Positions 1 to 11,400 of a stretch of 64,000 nucleotides of DNA are shown here, piece by piece. Within the stretch, counting starts at the first letter, position 1. Every line of letters begins with the position of its first letter. The position numbers were made by a program, and so were the translations under genes. This DNA comes from Synaphobranchus kaupii (taxonomy: Eukaryota > Chordata > Actinopteri > Anguilliformes > Synaphobranchidae), in NCBI GenBank assembly GCA_029718625.1, contig CM056389.1:10526117-10590116 (forward strand). Direction: 5' to 3'. The notes below the pieces were generated by a model, which made no database searches, had not been told where the DNA came from, and worked only from the letters and a program-made list of their open reading frames with translations.

Positions 1-114
1 GGGCTGCTGTAGGCAGCCCAAGTATTGTTTCTACTCATACTTCAGATTATTAGTTGGGCTGCTGTAGGCAGCCCAAGTATTGTTCCTACCCATACTTCAT
101 ATTATTATTATTAG

Positions 115-137
115 TTGGGCTGCTGTAGGCAGCCCAA
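115..137 (+). other. Dyad I: 9-bp perfect hairpin/cruciform motif of the monomer
   Basis: The left arm TTGGGCTGC and right arm GCAGCCCAA are exact reverse complements, separated by the 5-nt loop TGTAG. The stem is GC-rich at its core and is present, intact or lightly mutated, in most monomers, so potential hairpins recur every 55-70 bp across 64 kb. Frequent variants fall in the right arm (GCAGTCC, GCATCCC, GCAGGCC, GCAGCAC, GCATCCA). Left-arm and loop variants (GCTAC, GCTGAT, GCTGGT, GCTATA, GCTGCAG) are also recurrent. I saw no convincing compensatory pair of changes. Whether it extrudes or binds a protein is unknown. Confidence 0.9.
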
Positions 138-158
138 GTATTGTTCCTACTCATACTT
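136..158 (+). other. Dyad II: 6-bp inverted repeat overlapping dyad I
   Basis: AAGTAT at monomer positions 22-27 is complementary to ATACTT at 39-44, with an 11-nt loop (TGTTCCTACTC). It shares the AA at positions 22-23 with the end of dyad I, so the two hairpins compete for those bases. Some recurrent subfamilies break this stem (CACACTT, CATATTT, CATAGTT), so it is less constrained than dyad I or is simply fortuitous. Confidence 0.6.
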
Positions 159-468
159 CATATTATTAGTTGGGCTGCTGTAGGCAGCACAAGTATTGTT
201 CCTACTCATACTTCATATTATTATTATTATTATTAGTTGGGCTGCTGTAGGCAGCCCAAGTATTGTTCCTACTCATACTTCATATTATTATTAGTTGGGC
301 TGCTGTAGGCAGCCCAAGTATTGTTCCTACTCACACTTCATATTATTATTATTAGTTGGGCTGCTGTAGGCATCCAAAGTATTGTTCCTACTCATACTTT
401 ATATTATTATTAGTTGGGCTGCTGTAGGCAGCCCAAGTATTGTTCCTACTCATACTTCATATTATTAG

Positions 469-518
469 TTGGGCTGCTGTAGTCAAGTATTGTTCCTACT
501 CATACTTCATATTATTAG
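469..518 (+). repeat. 50-bp monomer with 5-bp deletion in dyad I (GTAGTCAAG type)
   Basis: GTAGTCAAG replaces the canonical right arm, removing most of it and abolishing dyad I. The type recurs once per higher-order unit, for example near 6897, 8974, 11663, 13227, 15154, 27866, 31019, 33172 and 46777, and is one of the best phase markers of the array. Confidence 0.85.
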
Positions 519-817
519 TTGGGCTGCTGTAGGCAGCCCAAGTATTGTTCCTACTCATACTTCATATTATTATTATTAGTTGGGCTGCAGTAGGCAGCCC
601 AAGTATTGTTCCTACTCATACTTCATATTATTAGTTGGGCTGCTCTAGGCATCCCAAGTAGTGTTCCTACTCATACTTTATATTATTATAATTAGTTGGG
701 CTGCTGTAGGCAGCCCAAGTATTCTTCCTACTCATACTTCATATTATTATTATTATTAGTTGGGCTGATGTAGGCAGCCCAAGTATTGTTCCTACTCATA
801 CTTCATATTATTATTAG

Positions 818-859
818 TTGGGCTGCTGTATTGTTCCTACTCATACTTCATATTATTAG
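818..859 (+). repeat. 42-bp monomer, 13-bp deletion of the right arm of dyad I
   Basis: GCTGCTGTATTG replaces a segment 13 bp longer. The lost piece lies between two GTA triplets (one in the loop, one after the right arm), so the deletion has 3-bp microhomology. The form recurs many times, often next to CCATG monomers (for example near 3460, 5268, 14104 and 14212). Confidence 0.85.
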
Positions 860-1024
860 TTGGGCTGCTGTAGGCAGGCCATGTATTGTTCCTACTCATA
901 CTTCATATTATTATTAGTTGGGCTGATGTATTGTTCCTACTCATACTTCATATTATTAGTTGGGCTGCTGTAGGCAGCCCAAGTATTGTTCCTTCTCATA
1001 CTTCATATTATTATTATTATTATT

Positions 1025-1061
1025 AAGTATTGTTCCTACTCATACTTCATATTATTATTAG
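1025..1061 (+). repeat. Hairpinless 37-bp monomer
   Basis: A long ATT run ends directly in AAGTATTG, so the whole of dyad I is missing between the ATT run and dyad II. It always follows a monomer with CCTTCTCATAC and precedes one with GCTGGTG. It recurs in every higher-order copy (for example near 3548, 5363, 7439, 9515, 17253 and 60903). Confidence 0.85.
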
Positions 1062-2689
1062 TTGGGCTGGTGTAGGCAGCCCAAGTATTGTTCCTACTCA
1101 TACTTCAGATTATTAGTTGGGCTGCTGTAGGCAGCACAAGTATTGTTCCTACCCATACTTCATATTATAATTATTAGTTAGGCTGCTGTAGGCAGCCCAA
1201 GTATTGTTCCTACTCATACTTCATATTATTAGTTGGGCTGCTATAGGCAGCCCAAGTATTGTGCCTACTCATACTTCATATTATTAGTTGGGCTGCTGTA
1301 GGCAGCCCAAGTATTGTTCCTACTCATACTTCATATTATTAGTTGGGCTGCTGTAGGCAGCCCAAGTATTGTTCCTACTCATACTTCATATTATTATCAG
1401 TTGGGCTGCTGTAGGCAGTCCAAGTATTGTTCCTACTCATACTTCATATTATTAGTTGGGCTGCTGTAGGCAGCCCAAGTATTGTTCCTAGTCATACTTC
1501 ATATTATTAGTTGGGCTGCTGTAGGCAGCCCAAGTATTGTTCCTACTCATACTTCATATTATTAGTTGGGCTGCTGTAGGCAGCCCAAGTATTGTTCCTA
1601 CTCATACTTCATATTATTAGTTGGGCTGCTGTAGGCAGCCCAAGTATTGTTCCTACTCATACTTCAGATTATTAGTTGGGCTGCTGTAGGCAGCCCAAGT
1701 ATTGTTCCTACCCATACTTCATATTATTATTATTAGTTGGGCTGCTGTAGGCAGCCCAAGTATTGTTCCTACTCATACTTCATATTATTAGTTGGGCTGC
1801 TATAGGCAGCCCAAGTATTGTGCCTACTCATACTTCATATTATTAGTTGGGCTGCTGTAGGCAGCCCAAGTATTGTTCCTACTCATACTTCATATTATTA
1901 GTTGGGCTGCTGTAGGCAGCCCAAGTATTGTTCCTACTCATACTTCATATTATTATCAGTTGGGCTGCTGTAGGCAGTCCAAGTATTGTTCCTACTCATA
2001 CTTCATATTATTAGTTGGGCTGCTGTAGGCAGCCCAAGTATTGTTCCTACTCATACTTCATATTATTATCAGTTGGGCTGCTGTAGGCAGTCCAAGTATT
2101 GTTCCTACTCATACTTCATATTATTAGTTGGGCTACTGTAGGCAGCCCAAGTATTGTTCCTACTCATACTTCATATTATTATCAGTTGGGCTGCTGTAGG
2201 CAGTCCAAGTATTGTTCCTACTCATACTTCATATTATTAGTTGGGCTGCTGTAGGCAGCCCAAGTATTGTTCCTAGTCATACTTCATATTATTTGTTGGG
2301 CTGCTGTAGGCAGCCCAAGTATTGTTCCTACTCATACGTCATATTATTAGTTGGGCTGCTGTAGGCAGCCCAAGTATTGTTCCTACTCATACTTCATATT
2401 ATTATCAGTTGGGCTGCTGTAGGCAGTCCAAGTATTGTTCCTACTCATACTTCATATTATTAGTTGGGCTACTGTAGGCAGCCCAAGTATTGTTCCTACT
2501 CATACTTCATATTATTATTATTAGTTGGGCTGCTGTAGGCAGTCCAAGTATTGTTCCTACTCATACTTCATATTATTAGTTGGGCTGCTGTAGGCAGCCC
2601 AAGTATTGTTCCTAGTCATACTTCATATTATTAGTTGGGCTGCTGTAGGCAGCCCAAGTATTGTTCCTACTCATACTTCATATTATTAG

Positions 2690-4608
2690 TTGGGCTGCTG
2701 TAGGCAGCCCAAGTATTGTTTCTACTCATACTTCAGATTATTAGTTGGGCTGCTGTAGGCAGCCCAAGTATTGTTCCTACCCATACTTCATATTATTATT
2801 ATTAGTTGGGCTGCTGTAGGCAGCCCAAGTATTGTTCCTACTCATACTTCATATTATTAGTTGGGCTGCTGTAGGCAGCACAAGTATTGTTCCTACTCAT
2901 ACTTCATATTATTATTATTATTATTAGTTGGGCTGCTGTAGGCAGCCCAAGTATTGTTCCTACTCATACTTCATATTATTATTAGTTGGGCTGCTGTAGG
3001 CAGCCCAAGTATTGTTCCTACTCACACTTCATATTATTATTATTAGTTGGGCTGCTGTAGGCATCCAAAGTATTGTTCCTACTCATACTTTATATTATTA
3101 TTAGTTGGGCTGCTGTAGGCAGCCCAAGTATTGTTCCTACTCATACTTCATATTATTAGTTGGGCTGCTGTAGGCAAGTATTGTTCCTACTCATACTTCA
3201 TATTATTATTATTATTAGTTGGGCTGATGTAGGCAGCCCAAGTATTGTTCCTACTCATACTTCATATTATTATTATTAGTTGGGCAGCTGTAGGCAGCCC
3301 AAGTATTGTTCCTACTCACACTTCATATTATTAGTTGGGCTGCTGTAGGCAGCCCAAGTATTGTTCCTACTCATACTTCATATTATTATTAGTTGGGCTG
3401 CTGTAGGCAGCCCATGTATTGTTCCTACTCATACTTCATATTATTATTAGTTGGGCTGCTGTATTGTTCCTACTCATACTTCATATTATTAGTTGGGCTG
3501 CTGTAGGCAGCCCAAGTATTGTTCCTTCTCATACTTCATATTATTATTATTATTATTAAGTATTGTTCCTACTCATACTTCATATTATTATTAGTTGGGC
3601 TGGTGTAGGCAGCCCAAGTATTGTTCCTACTCATACTTCAGATTATTAGTTGGGCTGCTGTAGGCAGCCCAAGTATTGTTCCTACCCATACTTCATATTA
3701 TTATTATTAGTTGGGCTGCTGTAGGCAGCCCAAGTATTGTTCCTACTCATACTTCATATTATTAGTTGGGCTGCTATAGGCAGCCCAAGTATTGTGCCTA
3801 CTCATACTTCATATTATTAGTTGGGCTGCTGTAGGCAGCCCAAGTATTGTTCCTACTCATACTTCATATTATTAGTTGGGCTGCTGTAGGCAGCCCAAGT
3901 ATTGTTCCTACTCATACTTCATATTATTATCAGTTGGGCTGCTGTAGGCAGTCCAAGTATTGTTCCTACTCATACTTCATATTATTAGTTGGGCTGCTGT
4001 AGGCAGCCCAAGTATTGTTCCTACTCATACTTCATATTATTATCAGTTGGGCTGCTGTAGGCAGTCCAAGTATTGTTCCTACTCATACTTCATATTATTA
4101 GTTGGGCTACTGTAGGCAGCCCAAGTATTGTTCCTACTCATACTTCATATTATTATCAGTTGGGCTGCTGTAGGCAGTCCAAGTATTGTTCCTACTCATA
4201 CTTCATATTATTAGTTGGGCTGCTGTAGGCAGCCCAAGTATTGTTCCTAGTCATACTTCATATTATTTGTTGGGCTGCTGTAGGCAGCCCAAGTATTGTT
4301 CCTACTCATACGTCATATTATTAGTTGGGCTGCTGTAGGCAGCCCAAGTATTGTTCCTACTCATACTTCATATTATTATCAGTTGGGCTGCTGTAGGCAG
4401 TCCAAGTATTGTTCCTACTCATACTTCATATTATTAGTTGGGCTACTGTAGGCAGCCCAAGTATTGTTCCTACTCATACTTCATATTATTATTATTAGTT
4501 GGGCTGCTGTAGGCAGTCCAAGTATTGTTCCTACTCATACTTCATATTATTAGTTGGGCTGCTGTAGGCAGCCCAAGTATTGTTCCTAGTCATACTTCAT
4601 ATTATTAG
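2690..4608 (+). repeat. 1.9-kb higher-order repeat
   Basis: It begins like the 2,691-bp unit and matches it up to about 3173. There the GTAGTCAAG monomer is replaced by a GTAGGCAAG deletion monomer followed by GCTGATG and GGGCAGCTG monomers, giving a shorter unit. Landmarks recur in the next copy at +1,806 (3174 to 4980, 3282 to 5088, 3774 to 5580). Confidence 0.8.
3160..3218 (+). repeat. 59-bp monomer with 5-bp deletion (GTAGGCAAG type)
   Basis: It is a different 5-bp loss from the GTAGTCAAG type: GCCCA is missing from the right arm, leaving GGCAAGTATT. It is followed by a GCTGATG monomer. It recurs near 4980, 15205, 18166, 33234, 36176, 46832 and 49790. Confidence 0.8.
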
Positions 4609-6414
4609 TTGGGCTGCTGTAGGCAGCCCAAGTATTGTTCCTACTCATACTTCAGATTATTAGTTGGGCTGCTGTAGGCAGCCCAAGTATTGTTCCTACC
4701 CATACTTCATATTATTATTATTATTATTATTAGTTGGGCTGCTGTAGGCAGCCCAAGTATTGTTCCTACTCATACTTCATATTATTATTAGTTGGGCTGC
4801 TGTAGGCAGCCCAAGTATTGTTCCTACTCACACTTCATATTATTATTATTAGTTGGGCTGCTGTAGGCATCCAAAGTATTGTTCCTACTCATACTTTATA
4901 TTATTATTAGTTGGGCTGCTGTAGGCAGCCCAAGTATTGTTCCTACTCATACTTCATATTATTAGTTGGGCTGCTGTAGGCAAGTATTGTTCCTACTCAT
5001 ACTTCATATTATTATTATTATTAGTTGGGCTGATGTAGGCAGCCCAAGTATTGTTCCTACTCATACTTCATATTATTATTATTAGTTGGGCAGCTGTAGG
5101 CAGCCCAAGTATTGTTCCTACTCACACTTCATATTATTAGTTGGGCTGCTGTAGGCAGCCCAAGTATTGTTCCTACTCATACTTCATATTATTATTAGTT
5201 GGGCTGCTGTAGGCAGCCCATGTATTGTTCCTACTCATACTTCATATTATTATTAGTTGGGCTGCTGTATTGTTCCTACTCATACTTCATATTATTAGTT
5301 GGGCTGCTGTAGGCAGCCCAAGTATTGTTCCTTCTCATACTTCATATTATTATTATTATTATTAAGTATTGTTCCTACTCATACTTCATATTATTATTAG
5401 TTGGGCTGGTGTAGGCAGCCCAAGTATTGTTCCTACTTATACTTCAGATTATTAGTTGGGCTGCTGTAGGCAGCCCAAGTATTGTTCCTACCCATACTTC
5501 ATATTATTATTATTAGTTGGGCTGCTGTAGGCAGCCCAAGTATTGTTCCTACTCATACTTCATATTATTAGTTGGGCTGCTATAGGCAGCCCAAGTATTG
5601 TGCCTACTCATACTTCATATTATTAGTTGGGCTGCTGTAGGCAGCCCAAGTATTGTTCCTACTCATACTTCATATTATTATCAGTTGGGCTGCTGTAGGC
5701 AGTCCAAGTATTGTTCCTACTCATACTTCATATTATTAGTTGGGCTGCTGTAGGCAGCCCAAGTATTGTTCCTACTCATACTTCATATTATTATCAGTTG
5801 GGCTGCTGTAGGCAGTACAAGTATTGTTCCTACTCATACTTCATATTATTAGTTGGGCTACTGTAGGCAGCCCAAGTATTGTTCCTACTCATACTTCATA
5901 TTATTATCAGTTGGGCTGCTGTAGGCAGTCCAAGTATTGTTCCTACTCATACTTCATATTATTAGTTGGGCTGCTGTAGGCAGCCCAAGTATTGTTCCTA
6001 GTCATACTTCATATTATTTGTTGGGCTGCTGTAGGCAGCCCAAGTATTGTTCCTACTCATACGTCATATTATTAGTTGGGCTGCTGTAGGCAGCCCAAGT
6101 ATTGTTCCTACTCATACTTCATATTATTATCAGTTGGGCTGCTGTAGGCAGTCCAAGTATTGTTCCTACTCATACTTCATATTATTAGTTGGGCTACTGT
6201 AGGCAGCCCAAGTATTGTTCCTACTCATACTTCATATTATTATTATTAGTTGGGCTGCTGTAGGCAGTCCAAGTATTGTTCCTACTCATACTTCATATTA
6301 TTAGTTGGGCTGCTGTAGGCAGCCCAAGTATTGTTCCTAGTCATACTTCATATTATTAGTTGGGCTGCTGTAGGCAGCCCAAGTATTGTTCCTACTCATA
6401 CTTCATATTATTAG
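4609..6414 (+). repeat. 1.8-kb higher-order repeat, contracted copy
   Basis: It is the tandem neighbour of the unit at 2690-4608. Relative to that copy it has lost 113 bp near 4690, where the CCCATAC monomer is fused to a (ATT)7 run in a single 70-bp monomer. It has also lost one 55-bp monomer after 5625 and gained one before 6414. The first monomer has CAGATT but not GTTTCTAC. These are contractions of whole monomers, as expected of unequal exchange or replication slippage between register-shifted copies. Confidence 0.8.
4710..4732 (+). repeat. Long (ATT)7 tract in a monomer tail
   Basis: This is one of the longest ATT runs seen. Canonical monomers have two ATT units at this place, others three to seven. 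Runs of seven also occur near 21792 and 42818. The run length is inherited with the higher-order position and is not random from copy to copy. Confidence 0.8.
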
Positions 6415-8491
6415 TTGGGCTGCTGTAGGCAGCCCAAGTATTGTTTCTACTCATACTTCAGATTATTAGTTGGGCTGCTGTAGGCAGCCCAAGTATTGTT
6501 CCTACCCATACTTCATATTATTATTATTAGTTGGGCTGCTGTAGGCAGCCCAAGTATTGTTCCTACTCATACTTCATATTATTAGTTGGGCTGCTGTAGG
6601 CAGCACAAGTATTGTTCCTACTCATACTTCATATTATTATTATTATTATTAGTTGGGCTGCTGTAGGCAGCCCAAGTATTGTTCCTACTCATACTTCATA
6701 TTATTATTAGTTGGGCTGCTGTAGGCAGCCCAAGTATTGTTCCTACTCACACTTCATATTATTATTATTAGTTGGGCTGCTGTAGGCATCCAAAGTATTG
6801 TTCCTACTCATACTTTATATTATTATTAGTTGGGCTGCTGTAGGCAGCCCAAGTATTGTTCCTACTCATACTTCATATTATTAGTTGGGCTGCTGTAGTC
6901 AAGTATTGTTCCTACTCATACTTCATATTATTAGTTGGGCTGCTGTAGGCAGCCCAAGTATTGTTCCTACTCATACTTCATATTATTATTATTAGTTGGG
7001 CTGCAGTAGGCAGCCCAAGTATTGTTCCTACTCATACTTCATATTATTAGTTGGGCTGCTCTAGGCATCCCAAGTAGTGTTCCTACTCATACTTTATATT
7101 ATTATAATTAGTTGGGCTGCTGTAGGCAGCCCAAGTATTCTTCCTACTCATACTTCATATTATTATTATTATTAGTTGGGCTGATGTAGGCAGCCCAAGT
7201 ATTGTTCCTACTCATACTTCATATTATTATTAGTTGGGCTGCTGTATTGTTCCTACTCATACTTCATATTATTAGTTGGGCTGCTGTAGGCAGGCCATGT
7301 ATTGTTCCTACTCATACTTCATATTATTATTAGTTGGGCTGATGTATTGTTCCTACTCATACTTCATATTATTAGTTGGGCTGCTGTAGGCAGCCCAAGT
7401 ATTGTTCCTTCTCATACTTCATATTATTATTATTATTATTAAGTATTGTTCCTACTCATACTTCATATTATTATTAGTTGGGCTGGTGTAGGCAGCCCAA
7501 GTATTGTTCCTACTCATACTTCAGATTATTAGTTGGGCTGCTGTAGGCAGCACAAGTATTGTTCCTACCCATACTTCATATTATAATTATTAGTTAGGCT
7601 GCTGTAGGCAGCCCAAGTATTGTTCCTACTCATACTTCATATTATTAGTTGGGCTGCTATAGGCAGCCCAAGTATTGTGCCTACTCATACTTCATATTAT
7701 TAGTTGGGCTGCTGTAGGCAGCCCAAGTATTGTTCCTACTCATACTTCATATTATTATCAGTTGGGCTGCTGTAGGCAGTCCAAGTATTGTTCCTACTCA
7801 TACTTCATATTATTAGTTGGGCTGCTGTAGGCAGCCCAAGTATTGTTCCTACTCATACTTCATATTATTATCAGTTGGGCTGCTGTAGGCAGTCCAAGTA
7901 TTGTTCCTACTCATACTTCATATTATTAGTTGGGCTACTGTAGGCAGCCCAAGTATTGTTCCTACTCATACTTCATATTATTATCAGTTGGGCTGCTGTA
8001 GGCAGTCCAAGTATTGTTCCTACTCATACTTCATATTATTAGTTGGGCTGCTGTAGGCAGCCCAAGTATTGTTCCTAGTCATACTTCATATTATTTGTTG
8101 GGCTGCTGTAGGCAGCCCAAGTATTGTTCCTACTCATACGTCATATTATTAGTTGGGCTGCTGTAGGCAGCCCAAGTATTGTTCCTACTCATACTTCATA
8201 TTATTATCAGTTGGGCTGCTGTAGGCAGTCCAAGTATTGTTCCTACTCATACTTCATATTATTAGTTGGGCTACTGTAGGCAGCCCAAGTATTGTTCCTA
8301 CTCATACTTCATATTATTATTATTAGTTGGGCTGCTGTAGGCAGTCCAAGTATTGTTCCTACTCATACTTCATATTATTAGTTGGGCTGCTGTAGGCAGC
8401 CCAAGTATTGTTCCTAGTCATACTTCATATTATTAGTTGGGCTGCTGTAGGCAGCCCAAGTATTGTTCCTACTCATACTTCATATTATTAG
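6415..8491 (+). repeat. 2,077-bp higher-order repeat (2,691-bp unit lacking an internal segment)
   Basis: The first 1.2 kb has the same landmark order as the 2,691-bp unit (GTTTCTAC at 6443, GCTATAG at 7657, both 1,214 bp apart as in the other copies). It contains only one GCTATAG/GTGCC monomer and is shorter by 614 bp: the 559-bp internal duplication plus one 55-bp monomer are absent. Confidence 0.82.
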
Positions 8492-11400
8492 TTGGGCTGC
8501 TGTAGGCAGCCCAAGTATTGTTTCTACTCATACTTCAGATTATTAGTTGGGCTGCTGTAGGCAGCCCAAGTATTGTTCCTACCCATACTTCATATTATTA
8601 TTATTAGTTGGGCTGCTGTAGGCAGCCCAAGTATTGTTCCTACTCATACTTCATATTATTAGTTGGGCTGCTGTAGGCAGCACAAGTATTGTTCCTACTC
8701 ATACTTCATATTATTATTATTATTATTAGTTGGGCTGCTGTAGGCAGCCCAAGTATTGTTCCTACTCATACTTCATATTATTATTAGTTGGGCTGCTGTA
8801 GGCAGCCCAAGTATTGTTCCTACTCACACTTCATATTATTATTATTAGTTGGGCTGCTGTAGGCATCCAAAGTATTGTTCCTACTCATACTTTATATTAT
8901 TATTAGTTGGGCTGCTGTAGGCAGCCCAAGTATTGTTCCTACTCATACTTCATATTATTAGTTGGGCTGCTGTAGTCAAGTATTGTTCCTACTCATACTT
9001 CATATTATTAGTTGGGCTGCTGTAGGCAGCCCAAGTATTGTTCCTACTCATACTTCATATTATTATTATTAGTTGGGCTGCAGTAGGCAGCCCAAGTATT
9101 GTTCCTACTCATACTTCATATTATTAGTTGGGCTGCTCTAGGCATCCCAAGTAGTGTTCCTACTCATACTTTATATTATTATAATTAGTTGGGCTGCTGT
9201 AGGCAGCCCAAGTATTCTTCCTACTCATACTTCATATTATTATTATTATTAGTTGGGCTGATGTAGGCAGCCCAAGTATTGTTCCTACTCATACTTCATA
9301 TTATTATTAGTTGGGCTGCTGTATTGTTCCTACTCATACTTCATATTATTAGTTGGGCTGCTGTAGGCAGGCCATGTATTGTTCCTACTCATACTTCATA
9401 TTATTATTAGTTGGGCTGATGTATTGTTCCTACTCATACTTCATATTATTAGTTGGGCTGCTGTAGGCAGCCCAAGTATTGTTCCTTCTCATACTTCATA
9501 TTATTATTATTATTATTAAGTATTGTTCCTACTCATACTTCATATTATTATTAGTTGGGCTGGTGTAGGCAGCCCAAGTATTGTTCCTACTCATACTTCA
9601 GATTATTAGTTGGGCTGCTGTAGGCAGCACAAGTATTGTTCCTACCCATACTTCATATTATAATTATTAGCTAGGCTGCTGTAGGCAGCCCAAGTATTGT
9701 TCCTACTCATACTTCATATTATTAGTTGGGCTGCTATAGGCAGCCCAAGTATTGTGCCTACTCATACTTCATATTATTAGTTGGGCTGCTGTAGGCAGCC
9801 CAAGTATTGTTCCTACTCATACTTCATATTATTAGTTGGGCTGCTGTAGGCAGCCCAAGTATTGTTCCTACTCATACTTCATATTATTATCAGTTGGGCT
9901 GCTGTAGGCAGTCCAAGTATTGTTCCTACTCATACTTCATATTATTAGTTGGGCTGCTGTAGGCAGCCCAAGTATTGTTCCTAGTCATACTTCATATTAT
10001 TAGTTGGGCTGCTGTAGGCAGCCCAAGTATTGTTCCTACTCATACTTCATATTATTAGTTGGGCTGCTGTAGGCAGCCCAAGTATTGTTCCTACTCATAC
10101 TTCATATTATTAGTTGGGCTGCTGTAGGCAGCCCAAGTATTGTTCCTACTCATACTTCAGATTATTAGTTGGGCTGCTGTAGGCAGCCCAAGTATTGTTC
10201 CTACCCATACTTCATATTATTATTATTAGTTGGGCTGCTGTAGGCAGCCCAAGTATTGTTCCTACTCATACTTCATATTATTAGTTGGGCTGCTATAGGC
10301 AGCCCAAGTATTGTGCCTACTCATACTTCATATTATTAGTTGGGCTGCTGTAGGCAGCCCAAGTATTGTTCCTACTCATACTTCATATAATTAGTTGGGC
10401 TGCTGTAGGCAGCCCAAGTATTGTTCCTACTCATACTTCATATTATTATCAGTTGGGCTGCTGTAGGCAGTCCAAGTATTGTTCCTACTCATACTTCATA
10501 TTATTAGTTGGGCTGCTGTAGGCAGCCCAAGTATTGTTCCTACTCATACTTCATATTATTATCAGTTGGGCTGCTGTAGGCAGTCCAAGTATTGTTCCTA
10601 CTCATACTTCATATTATTAGTTGGGCTACTGTAGGCAGCCCAAGTATTGTTCCTACTCATACTTCATATTATTATCAGTTGGGCTGCTGTAGGCAGTCCA
10701 AGTATTGTTCCTACTCATACTTCATATTATTAGTTGGGCTGCTGTAGGCAGCCCAAGTATTGTTCCTAGTCATACTTCATATTATTTGTTGGGCTGCTGT
10801 AGGCAGCCCAAGTATTGTTCCTACTCATACGTCATATTATTAGTTGGGCTGCTGTAGGCAGCCCAAGTATTGTTCCTACTCATACTTCATATTATTATCA
10901 GTTGGGCTGCTGTAGGCAGTCCAAGTATTGTTCCTACTCATACTTCATATTATTAGTTGGGCTACTGTAGGCAGCCCAAGTATTGTTCCTACTCATACTT
11001 CATATTATTATTATTAGTTGGGCTGCTGTAGGCAGTCCAAGTATTGTTCCTACTCATACTTCATATTATTAGTTGGGCTGCTGTAGGCAGCCCAAGTATT
11101 GTTCCTAGTCATACTTCATATTATTAGTTGGGCTGCTGTAGGCAGCCCAAGTATTGTTCCTACTCATACTTCATATTATTAGTTGGGCTGCTGTAGGCAG
11201 CCCAAGTATTGTTTCTACTCATACTTCAGATTATTAGTTGGGCTGCTGTAGGCAGCCCAAGTATTGTTCCTACCCATACTTCATATTATTATTATTAGTT
11301 GGGCTGCTGTAGGCAGCCCAAGTATTGTTCCTACTCATACTTCATATTATTAGTTGGGCTGCTGTAGGCAGCACAAGTATTGTTCCTACTCATACTTCAT

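Larger units (their letters stand above)
115..169 (+). repeat. Canonical 55-bp monomer (reference copy)
   Basis: This copy matches the majority base at every position I compared and serves as the reference. In order it contains a GC-rich perfect dyad (positions 1-23), an overlapping weaker dyad (22-44) over a pyrimidine-rich centre (TTCCTACTC), and an AT-rich 3' end, CATATTATTAG, where the ATT count varies. The neighbouring copy at 54-114 is the 61-bp form with two extra ATT units and a CCCATAC variant. Phase is arbitrary; I begin each monomer at TTGGG. Confidence 0.95.
1..2689 (+). repeat. 2,691-bp higher-order repeat, copy 1 (first 2 bases outside window)
   Basis: The unit starts at the monomer with the linked markers GTTTCTAC and CAGATT. 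In order it then carries CCCATAC, CAGCACAAG with a long ATT run, CACACTTC, GCATCCAAAG, the GTAGTCAAG deletion monomer, GCTGCAG, GCTCTAGGCATCCC, a GTATTCTTCC monomer, GCTGATG, 42-bp deletion monomers, the hairpinless monomer, GCTGGTG, TTAGGCTG, and two GCTATAG/GTGCC monomers 559 bp apart (1241 and 1800). The same landmarks recur at +8,493 (27 to 8520, 1241 to 9734, 1800 to 10293). Confidence 0.85.

Noticed and set aside
115..137. Rho-independent terminators
   Set aside because: The stem is GC-rich but not followed by a T tract, occurs in a eukaryotic satellite, and is repeated about a thousand times.
3282..3310. Compensatory base changes supporting an RNA hairpin (GGGCAGCTG and GCATCCC variants)
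   Set aside because: The left-arm changes (GGGCAGC) and right-arm changes (GCATCCC, GCAGTCC) do not restore pairing with each other, so there is no covariation evidence for a functional RNA.
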